Shown piece by piece: positions 56,241 through 64,000 of a stretch of DNA of 64,000 nt. Each line of letters begins with the position of its first letter. Position 1 is the first letter of the stretch. Source of the stretch: Anthonomus grandis grandis (lineage: Eukaryota; Arthropoda; Insecta; Coleoptera; Curculionidae); contig NC_065546.1 in the NCBI RefSeq assembly GCF_022605725.1, positions 30,190,227 to 30,254,226 of the forward strand. The letters are read 5' to 3'. The notes beneath the pieces were generated by a model. That model worked only from the letters and a program-made list of their open reading frames with translations, made no database searches and was not told the DNA's origin. Position numbers and translations under genes: made by a program.

Positions 56241-57626
56241 GGAACAAGTAAAAGAAAAGGAAAGTCTCTCTTAAAAATACGTGTGAAGAAAAAAAGGGCA
56301 AAGAGAATTCCGCAAAAAAGCAGGGAAAAAGAGATATTATGTTATATTAGCCTTTATCCTAAAAATTAGACGTTATGAGATTTTATTAAATGCATAAATT
56401 AGTGCCTAATTATTAGCATAGTGGATTATCGATTTTTATCTTATTTTTGGCGTCAAATCACTTTTATTTAAGAAGATTTTGATTTATTTGGATTTAAGTC
56501 TATATATATAACCGTCTTATTCTATAATAGGTTAATCTCCAATAGGTTAATAACTTGGCCCTTGTCAGACCTATATTATCGCCTCAGTTCAAAGTATCGC
56601 CAAGAACTTTACTAGATTAATATTTTTCTTACCCTAATGGTTAAAATCTATAGGGAAAAGATAATTTCAAAAAGATCCTGAATATATTAAGGAACTGAGA
56701 AGGAACAATATCAGCAAAAAAAATCGAAATTTTTATTTCTTATTCAAGCCGAAATTCTTAGTAATTAGCTGAGATATCACTTAGAATGTTTATAAAATTA
56801 ATATTTTTTCCCGTAGTTGTAGTGGTAGTAATGGTAGGGGTACAACAGGCAAATAAGCATTAAAGTTCCTTTTAGCCAATCCCTAGGACTTGTATCCCTA
56901 AAATATGTTAAATTAGTGCACGGAAAATGTAGACATAGTCATCCAAAGTCTCAGTAAAAAGAGCCAATCAGGAATTTTTCAGAGCTTAAATGAAACCAAA
57001 TTTGGTGTTGAAAAAGCTTCGTGTCTACTCTGCAAAGAACTTAATTAAAAATATTAAGACCGCAAAATAGCTAAGTGTGATCATATAGAGGAGAACACCA
57101 TATTGTTGGTAAGCTACCTTAGTAGCGAACATTCCATGGAGCAGATCCGCACACCTTTATCTATAGCGCCAAATGAGTCCCAGTAGGTGGTTTTTATCAT
57201 AAGAACTAACCAATTTGCAGCCTCTAGCATATCCTTATCTTAAGTACTTATTGAACAACCCAAACTATTTTTTTCAAAAATAACATTTTTTAAAATTTTT
57301 ACTTTTACTTGATAAGAAATATTTCTGTTTAACATAAACCGAAAATGGGCGCAAGCAACTTTCCCTAGTCGCCCTAAGCAGGCTGTTAAGTTAATGTCCT
57401 TTAGTTCCTCTCATAGCAGGAAGAGAAACCCACAGTTTCTCTGCTGATCCTAGCCCATCCTTCACATTTTGCTATAAAAGGTTATACCTAGGGAACAGCG
57501 CACTATGCATTACGCCTCATATATGCAGATGTCAATTGTGTCTACAATGACCTGTTAGAATTTCGATTAGGTATGTTATAATCCCTTTGAGCCGGTATAG
57601 CAACCACGTTATTCTAGCTTTAGTTA
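56241..57626. other. No recognisable gene; degenerate repeats
   Basis: The sequence between copy 2 and the Harbinger element holds no open frame that I can recognise. 57300-57600 is less AT-rich and may be an old element fragment. Confidence 0.35.
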
Positions 57627-57839
57627 AGCCCCTCACACGATCAGTATTACTGACAGTATTTTGTTAGTATTTTTCACGCGACCTCACACGATCAGTATTT
57701 TCTATCAGTCATCAGTCTGCTCGAATCGTCTCTTGAAGTGTGTTCAGCCACCAGTCTGCTGATTTGCTGCAATCCTCTGCTGCTTAAAGCAGTTAAAGCG
57801 TGTTCGTTCGCGTTATTTATCTGTTAGTTAATTTGCTAT

Positions 57840-58207
57840 GAATTATAAAAAGAAAGCCTGCGCTGCTATTATGATTTTACATATAACAAGTGCTAAACGT
57901 AATAAGCAAAAGAGACGCTGGATTATTAACAACGTGAAAAATATGCCTATCTGAATTTATTAAATATTATTCCACACACAAACCCCGAGGATTAAAAAAA
58001 ATATTTCCAAATGACAAGTAAAGTCTACAACGAACTAAACTTGGTTAAGGCTTATATTATGAAACAACGAACAAACATGAGGGATCCTATATCAACAAAT
58101 GAAAGATTAGCAGTAACTTTGCGTTTTCTGGCAACTGGATTATCATTCGAGGATTTAAAATATTCTGCTGTAATTTCTCCCCCTACTATAAATGAAATTA
58201 AGCATTA
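57840..58207 (+). pseudogene. Harbinger transposase N-terminal fragment
   Basis: Reading across a frame change: KQKRRWIINN, then EKYAYLNLLNIIPH, then MTSKVYNELNLVKAYIMKQR, TNMRDPISTNERLAVTLRFL and ATGLSFEDLKYSAVISPPTI. This is the N-terminal helical region before the DDE nuclease core of HARBI1-type proteins (pattern: F--LL-LV-P-I-KQDT-MR--I---ERLAVTLRFLATG-S---L---F-I). The DDE core itself is deleted: the frame ends at 58207 and a non-homologous stretch follows. A frameshift lies near 57955. Works with a DNA-binding partner protein in this family; see the MADF frame opposite. Confidence 0.8.
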
Positions 58208-58329
58208 GTCACTATATTTTGGGTAAACAACGCTTAAACAACTTTTAAACTTTTTTGACATAATTTGGTTCGATTCATAGAGTTTTTTCCTTTATCTGGT
58301 ATTTCCACGTCAGATAAAAATTAAAGTGC

Positions 58330-58650
58330 ATGAAAAAAGTGCTCTTGCACTTCCAGTCCGTTTGGAATCCTTAATTTTTTTTAACTCTCGCCTAAAATTG
58401 CTTCTTAGCGTATTGATTTGTTTTTTTACATCGTCAATGGTCGCATTTGGTTTGTACCGCACAAACATTTTAAGCAGAACTTCATATCCTCTTCTTTTCT
58501 TATCTCTGTCACAATATTCAGATATACTTCAATTCCACAATTCGGGCATACACCTATATAGGTCTATAAATGCCGTTAAAATATATTTTTTTCCTTTTTT
58601 TTCTGCTTCACACAAGTCAGGTAAAGCTATCGAGCTCAGATCGGTCGTTT
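58330..58650 (-). CDS. MADF-domain protein, second Harbinger frame (fragment)
   Basis: The minus strand reads SIALPDLCEAEKKGKKYILT, then AFIDLYRCMPELWN, then YCDRDKKRRGYEVLLKMF, then NATIDDVKKQINTLRSNFRR, ELKKIKDSKRTG, ending near ARALF. This is a MADF domain (pattern: -LI--V--YP-LWD---Y-D---K---W--I---L-----V---WK-LR--F-RE--K). PIF/Harbinger elements commonly carry a second gene for a Myb/SANT- or MADF-type DNA-binding protein that helps bring in the transposase. It is tail-to-tail with the transposase remnant. No start codon is evident and downstream residues are lost, so it is probably a fragment, though this stretch is uninterrupted. Confidence 0.75.
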
Positions 58651-58879
58651 CCTGAGTTTCTTCCACTGTGCAGGGTACTTAACTTATCTCTGCCTCTGTC
58701 TCTGCACGGTCCGCGATGCAATTCAGACTGACGACTGTTGGAATGATTGACAGGCTCGCCCTCACACGGTCAGTATTTTCATCAATCTTTTAGCTCCGCC
58801 CCCAATTACTGACGTGATTTTCAGGATCCCGAAAATCACATCAGTCATTCATTCACGACTGGCAGTCTATCAGTATTTG

Positions 58880-58951
58880 CCCTCACACGATCAGTATTAC
58901 TGACAGTATTTTGAAACAAGTCTGTCAGTAATACTGATCGTTTGAGGGGCG
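58880..58951. repeat. 72-bp hairpin at the Harbinger right end
   Basis: CCCTCACACGATCAGTATTA and CTGACAG face CTGTCAG and TAATACTGATCGTTTGAGGG around a loop of about 15 bases (TATTTTGAAACAAGT). It looks like both TIR ends joined with almost nothing between, inserted at or forming the terminus of the parent element. Confidence 0.7.
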
Positions 58952-58956
58952 CTTTA

Positions 58957-59224
58957 GATTTGATAGTAGATTTTTAGCCAGTTGGCAACCGCTGTTCTTA
59001 CTTCATTTTTGTCTAAGTAAAAATTATGATTCTTAAATAATAAATTATAATAGTAACACTAAATTTAAAATTTCCTTTCTCAATAATTTTTGGTTTTCAT
59101 ACTCCTTTATAGTGTAGCCAAGATACGAAAAGATGCTAGTTCCTTTTAGTTGCTTCGCGTTTTTGGGGATATCAAGTTTTAAAATATAGGCTAAAAACTT
59201 TACAGACAACAGATGATTCTGACC
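58957..59224. other. Spacer between Harbinger and repeat copy 3
   Basis: Nothing recognisable; AT-rich. Confidence 0.35.
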
Positions 59225-59690
59225 TTCGCAGAGTTTTTTCGACTTCCTCTACTCTTACTAGTTTTTATAATATCCATTTAAATTATGCACTGATTTGTAG
59301 TAAGACCTATATATTTTATTAATTTAAATTTCCTCTTATAATTCACTAACTGAACATTAAAAATATGCAATAAAATAAATGTTAGAACCCTCATGGATCA
59401 GATTATATAAAATTTTGTTTCGAGTTCAATTTTCCATAATTTTAATAAAATTAAATCAAATAAAGTTTAAGCGACCCATAATTAAATTATTACCAAAATA
59501 AATAAATTTTATATTTCGCCGATATCAATTACAGCAGTAATGAACAAAATTATTAATATTTGATTTCCTTCAAATAAATACTTTTTGATGTGTTATAATA
59601 TAAATTGCTTGGCACATCATTTGCCTAGTAAAACGTTCATAATAGTTTTTTTTTAATAATCATGTGTTTGAAAGTACTCTTTACATTAAA
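59225..59690. repeat. Dispersed repeat copy 3
   Basis: Contains TTAAATTATGCACTGATTTG, GAGTTCAATTTTCC, TATTTCGCCGATATCAATTA and AAATACTTTTTGATGTGTTA, in the same order and orientation as copies 1 and 2. About 3.6 kb from copy 2, so the copies are dispersed rather than tandem. Confidence 0.7.
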
Positions 59691-59725
59691 AAATTTTCTA
59701 GTTCTATTAAAACCAGTAAAAGCAA

Positions 59726-60310
59726 ATGAAAATCTATCTTAAAAATATAAAACTTTTAAGAGAATTGTCACAAAAAAAAGAATTTTCAAAAGAAAAAATT
59801 TGCAAAATTGCAAAAAAAGTTGGTTTTATTACCAGTGTAGGATCTAAGTTGTCACTAGGTATAAAGTTGTTATTATATCCACATCTTGAATTTTGCGCGA
59901 TATTCTTGTATAATTTACCAAATTTTAAAATACAAAAATTGCAACATTGCTCAACAGAGCTATGAGAACCATTTTATACTGTAATAGATACTCACCTATC
60001 TCAATAATGCTTAACGTGGCAGCAATAGGTGATCTATAAGATAAAAAATTATGTTTAATGTATATGTTATTTAAAATTAAAAATAACATGTTACCACAGT
60101 ATATTTGTAATTAAATTAAATTTTTCAAGGATGTACATAACTATAACACAAGAAATTGTAATGATTTTATTCTAATCGATAGATGTGCGTCTCGTCAAAT
60201 GTTGAATTCCGTTTTGTATAATTATAATATGTTGCCAATTACTATAAAAAATTGTGATCGTTTAACTACATTTAAAAAAACTTTTAAAAGAGCATGTTTA
60301 AATTTAAATT
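59726..60310 (+). pseudogene. LINE ORF2 C-terminal fragment
   Basis: The frame begins KKEFSKEKICKIAKKVGFIT, then GSKLSLGIKLLLYPHLEFCA and ILYNLPNFKIQKLQ, the region after the LINE RT (pattern: -S---KI-L--S---P-L-Y-----------L---QN---R---). Further frames carry CNRYTPIS, IYKIKNNML and NYNTRN-like pieces, and LKKLLKEHV at the end. Several stops and shifts. No RT palm lies upstream, so it is 5'-truncated. Clade uncertain, probably CR1/Jockey-like. Confidence 0.65.
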
Positions 60311-60799
60311 ATTATTTAACTATAATGTATTTTTCTTACTATGTATAATTTTTTTTATGCAGTTTTTCTTTATCGGTTTAAACAGTAAGTTAGTAGGGGT
60401 GTATTTTTGGCCTTGTATGTGGTTTTTAACAACTTTTGAATAGGCTACTCTGGGGGAATATTTAGGTGGAGACGGAGACGTTGCACAGTGCTTCGAGGAT
60501 ATGGGAATACGGGACAAAAATCACTACTCTTTTTGTACTTAACTAATTTAAACCAAACCAAAACTATTATGAAGTTTATTTATACATTTCCAAACTTTTT
60601 CAATTAAGTACCCTCCAAAACGTTCACCTGGGATAAAAAAATCCAAAGTAGGTTTCGTTTTTACTAAAATAATTTAATATCATCAGATAACAAAAAAATT
60701 AACTTCAAAAATGTAAAAAATATAGTGAAGAGCCAATAAAACATAATTGTTTATATAAAGTCAAATTTTATGAGTGTGAGAAAAATTTGTATCTATTAA
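60311..60799. other. No gene seen
   Basis: AT-rich sequence between the LINE end and the minus-strand transposase; presumably 3' UTR or flank of one of them. Confidence 0.35.
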
Positions 60800-62053
60800 T
60801 TATTTATTAAAGAGTTGTAAGTAAACTAACAAATATGTTGTTCTAAAACAGGACAAGAACACAACAAAATAATCACTTTCCGGCAAACCAGAATCATACG
60901 TGTCTAAATTCAGGTTATTAATATTTGTAAGTAACATATTAGAATACCGTTGCAAAGAATAAGTATCATCCTCCAGGTAATCTTTAATATCATTTATGTT
61001 ATATTCTCGCGATATGGAAGTTGTAGCCTTTCTCAAAGAAGATATGAATGGATTTGAAGTTAATAATAATCTATTCATCATGTCCTTGTTTGAGCTTTCT
61101 CTTGAATGTGTTCTTGAATGATTTCTAACCGCTTTGTGCCGTGCTTCAAGAGCATTCCCATCTAAAAGTCCTACTGGCAACTCAAAATTTTTAATAATTT
61201 CGCCTCCATGCATTAGGAGCTTATACACACTTGATGGCTTGATGGCATGTAGTACCAAGGGTATATGTCGATGTAGAGTTTTTTGGTTTTTTTCCAAAGC
61301 TGTTCAAATTTTGTTATTTATTTTTTTGTCATATAGACAGAATTACTTGAATTTGTGAAAATTTAAAAATTACTCGATCTACGAATCTACGAATGAAGGG
61401 ATGACAACCAAAAGTTAAGATTCTCATTTTTTCTAACTTTTTAAAAAACTTTATTTCTGTTCATCTCTTTTGGAGATGCACCACAGATAAAGCATTTTTG
61501 ATAGGGTATTAATGTAGCTACAATCTAACATGGTAAAATGAAATTGAAACTGCACTTCCACATCCACACTATTAACTGAAATATGGCAACTTTCTAAATT
61601 GTCAATTTGGTTCTTAAGATTGGCGTTTTCGCCTTTGACTAAGTCGGAATTTTCTTTGGAAAATAAAATTTTTATGGGTCTACAATAAAACGTAGACGAA
61701 ATTCAAGAATTTTCCCGAAAAACATCGCCTTCTTCATTTACCAGTTTAAGACGTGACATAGCAACTAAAAACAAATATTTGTCAGTCATAGTATCAGAAC
61801 TATTAAATTTTTGTTTGTAGATGCTATGCTATGTTCCCATCAAAACCATACTTACAAACAGAAATGAGTTTTTCATTTAATTTCAATTTTAATGATTTAC
61901 TATATTGCAACAAAAGTATTGTAATTTCTGCTACTTGTTCTGTAAAGGTAAAATTTTGCGGAATCAATTGACTTCGAAAACACAAAACTTTATAAAAAGA
62001 TAGCAAATCATCATATAAATTACTAATAACTGACCTCAGCGATTGTATTTTCT
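60800..62053 (-). pseudogene. Possible Transib/RAG1-like transposase, C-terminal half
   Basis: Leftward from 62053: YDDLLSFYKVLCFRSQLIPQ, FTFTEQVAEITILLLQY, CKYGFDG, then fragments DKYLFLVAMSRLKLVNEEGD, STFYCRPIKILFSKENSDLV, NLKNQIDNLESCHIS and LDCSYINTL, and after a gap LHRHIPLVLHAIKPSS, FELPVGLLDGNALEARHKAV, RTHSRESSNKDMMNRLLL and TSNPFISSLRK. The GNALEARHKAVR block recalls the catalytic-glutamate helix of RAG1/Transib proteins (family pattern E--N----R--R---AR). Frameshifts and stops at 61840-61300. Its N-terminus is removed by piggyBac insertion at 62054. Superfamily assignment is tentative. Confidence 0.4.
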
Positions 62054-62057
62054 TTAA

Positions 62058-64000
62058 CCCGTAGCTACTACTAATGGACTCATCCTGAGGACTCATCCTA
62101 TTTTTAGGGTATATTCTTTAAGTTTGGCAACATTGGATACTCACTGTCTTGGTACTCCTCCGCCATACCATATGTGTGATTTCGCCGGCATAGATTCATA
62201 CTTCAGTATTCGTTCGTGTCGGCGAGGTTTGAAGGTAGTGTTTACTGGGTCCTGAGGACCCATCAGTAGTAAATACGAAGTTAATAACTGCTTATTGGTT
62301 TGAAAGTATCTATTTCGTTATTATTTTTTGCAAGGTATTTATCTATTTCACAAGAATAGGTACTAGTGGCCATAAGGTATAAGTTAATAGATATAAAATG
62401 TGTTTTTCTACTATCTTTCAGTAAATGCAACGCAATGGCGTCCAGTTCTAGGGCATTATCAGAAGATGCGTTAAGAAATATTTTAGATTCTGAAGACTCA
62501 AACCAAATGGGCTCGAGGAAAAAAGTGTATCCGTTGGTGTTCCAAACAGAGAAGCTGTGTTAGAGGAACCAGAAAGATTGGCTGAAGAGAGTGACGAGAA
62601 TGAAGAGGACAATGAAATACTGAGCGACCACAATTCTGAAACAGAGCAAGAAAACTCCGATTCGGAAGAAGAAGAGTTGCCCATCAGGAACAGTTGGTAT
62701 GGGAAAGACAATACCAAATGGTCAAAAACAGCAGGTATTAGAGGTAGGACCCCTGCTCATAATTTGGTTACTATCTTGCCTGGCCTTATTGGCCCTGCTC
62801 GTAATAATTCTCCACGTGAGCCTGTAGATGCTTGGAGTCTACTAATTTCTAATGAGATGATACAAAAGTTAATTGATTTTACCAATTTGAAGATAACCTC
62901 CACCAGAGAAAACTGTAAAAAGTCTAAAAGGTTTGCTCAGTCACAAACTAAATTTTGGCCTTCGTTTACTTAAAATACCAACATATTTTATGTGAAATCA
63001 AGGCGTTTTTTGGGTTGTTGTATCTTCGGTCCATCTTTAAATCTAATCATCTAGTCGGCAACAGATGGGACAGGAAGACCTATTTTTCGTGCTACTATGA
63101 GTCTGGCCAGATTTTCCTTTTTATTGAGCTGTCTCAGATTTGACAATGTAGAAACCCGAAAAGAAAGAGTAAAAACTGATAAGTTGGCCGCTGTGTCGGA
63201 AATATTTGATGAGTTTGTAGCTAGATCAAAGTCATGTTATTCACCGGGAATTTACCTAACTGTAGATGAAATGCTTGTACTGTTTCGAGGAAGTTGTGGA
63301 TTTCGGATGTATATTCCGAACAAACCTGCCAAATATGGAAATAAAGTGCAGGTTTTGGCTGACTCTAAAACGCATTATCTCGTTGATGCAGAGATTTATG
63401 CCGGTTCCGAAATAAAAGTTGATGGTGCAAAAAAGCCTACATTATCAAATCCAATAAGAGTGATTCTTAGGCTTGTCGAGTGTGTTAAAGGCACCAACAG
63501 GAACATCACCGGGGACAACTGGTACAGTTCAGTGGAACTCATCGACAAACTCAAGAAAAACAGTTTGACGTACGTGGAAACCTTACGAAAAAATAAAAAA
63601 TCTGTAGCACCTGAATTTTTATCGAACCGAAAACGTGCAATTCATTCATCAACGTTTGGATTTACTTTTTCAACCACTATAGTGAGCTATGTGTCAAAAA
63701 AAAGTAAAAGCGTTATATTACTTTCTAGCATGCATCATGACAATTCTGTCAATGAAACAACCAAATAGCCGGACATAATTCATTTTTATAATGAAACAAA
63801 ATCTGGAGTTGACGCATTAGATGTGAAATGTGCGTTGCATTCAGTATCCAGAAGAACTAACCGTTGGCCAATGGTAATTTTTTTTGCTATATTGAACATT
63901 GCAGGTGTAAATTCTCGAGTATTGTACCAATTTACATCAAAAGGTAAAGATATAAAACGATACTCATTTATCAAAACTCTTGGGAAGCAATTAATAGATG
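62058..64000 (+). mobile_element. Third piggyBac-like element, runs off the right edge
   Basis: The left end is TTAA (62054-62057) followed by CCCGTAGCTACTACTAATGG, then the GACTCATCCTGAGGACTCAT block; a related GGGTCCTGAGGACCC palindrome lies at 62248. It is inserted in the minus-strand transposase described above. The right end lies outside the window. Confidence 0.8.
62435..64000 (+). pseudogene. piggyBac transposase (third copy), partial
   Basis: Starts at ATG 62435 (MASSSRALSEDALRNILDSE). After a frameshift near 62530 comes an acidic region (EEDNEILSDHNSETEQENSD), then PGLIGPARNNSPREPVDAWS. After further shifts near 62955 and 63100 the core follows: LTVDEMLVLFRGSCGFRMYI near 63260 (first aspartate), GNKVQVLADSKTHYLVDAEI, NITGDNWYSSVELIDKLKKN near 63510 (second), and TKSGVDALD near 63800 (third). 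One TAG lies at 63766-63768. The rest continues past the edge. Different lineage from the 52-kb and 22-kb copies by the poor match of core residues. Confidence 0.85.

Larger units (their letters stand above)
57627..58953 (+). mobile_element. PIF/Harbinger-like element with TTA duplication
   Basis: The ends AGCCCCTCACACGATCAGTA and, inverted, TACTGATCGTTTGAGGGGCGCT are flanked by TTA (57624-57626, 58954-58956), the usual PIF/Harbinger target duplication. The core CCTCACACGATCAGTATT recurs sub-terminally near 57682 and 58751 (variant CGGTCAG), and 58880. It encloses a truncated transposase and a convergent MADF frame. Confidence 0.85.

Noticed and set aside
1..64000. CRISPR arrays, bacterial operons, riboswitches
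   Set aside because: No regularly spaced short repeats or prokaryotic gene organisation; the sequence is clearly eukaryotic.

Overview
This is AT-rich, repeat-dominated eukaryotic nuclear DNA. Spliceosomal introns, many Tc1/mariner, piggyBac, MULE and PIF/Harbinger DNA transposons, LINEs, Ty3/gypsy elements, and exons of an insect-type neural immunoglobulin adhesion gene all point to an insect; a beetle is possible but not provable from the sequence. I see no bacterial operons, CRISPR arrays, tRNA or rRNA genes.

Layout. 1-3753 (-): a degenerate multi-exon MULE (Mutator-like) transposase with C2H2 and SWIM zinc fingers; an 880-bp palindromic TA-flanked MITE sits in one of its introns. 4.6-6.1 kb: one MITE arm, an RTE-like LINE scrap and two nested MITEs. 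6364-8782: a DD41D Tc1/mariner element with a dead transposase. 9.2-14.15 kb: an older mariner element (-) split by a foldback carrying two hammerhead-ribozyme-like motifs and by a Jockey-like LINE. 14816-15550 (+): three in-phase exons of a klingon/lachesin-like Ig gene, the only convincing host gene. 17.4-20.3 kb: a broken DUF7869-like protein and a 1.4-kb foldback. 21.3-24.6 kb: a DD41D transposase interrupted at a TTAA by a piggyBac element. 26.1-34.4 kb: a decayed Ty3/gypsy element (-) split by a second copy of the 6.4-kb mariner family and by a 1.9-kb segment with repeats and a PBS-like site.

36.0-42.1 kb: a LINE (+) containing a younger LTR retrotransposon with two near-identical 1.16-1.18-kb LTRs and an in-frame gag-to-RT deletion fusion. 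43454-45352: an almost open DD41D mariner inserted at the exact dyad centre of a palindromic MITE. 45950-47228: an internally deleted mariner. 47.5-51.9 kb: a LINE (-) split by a mariner with long TIRs whose transposase has a recognisable 61-bp intron. 52.4-56.2 kb: a dispersed repeat interrupted by piggyBac (52461-54964), followed by a third hammerhead-like motif. 57627-58953: a PIF/Harbinger element with a truncated transposase and a convergent MADF-domain frame. 59.7-60.3 kb: a LINE 3' end. 60.8-62.05 kb: a possible Transib/RAG1-like transposase (-) cut by a third piggyBac that runs off the right edge.

The genes do not form a pathway. The window is a stack of nested insertions whose order can often be read from target-site duplications. 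The most unusual items are the dyad-centred insertion (with a second locus of the same architecture), the hammerhead-like motifs, the intron-bearing mariner transposase, the spliced MULE gene, and the gag-RT fusion in a young LTR element.
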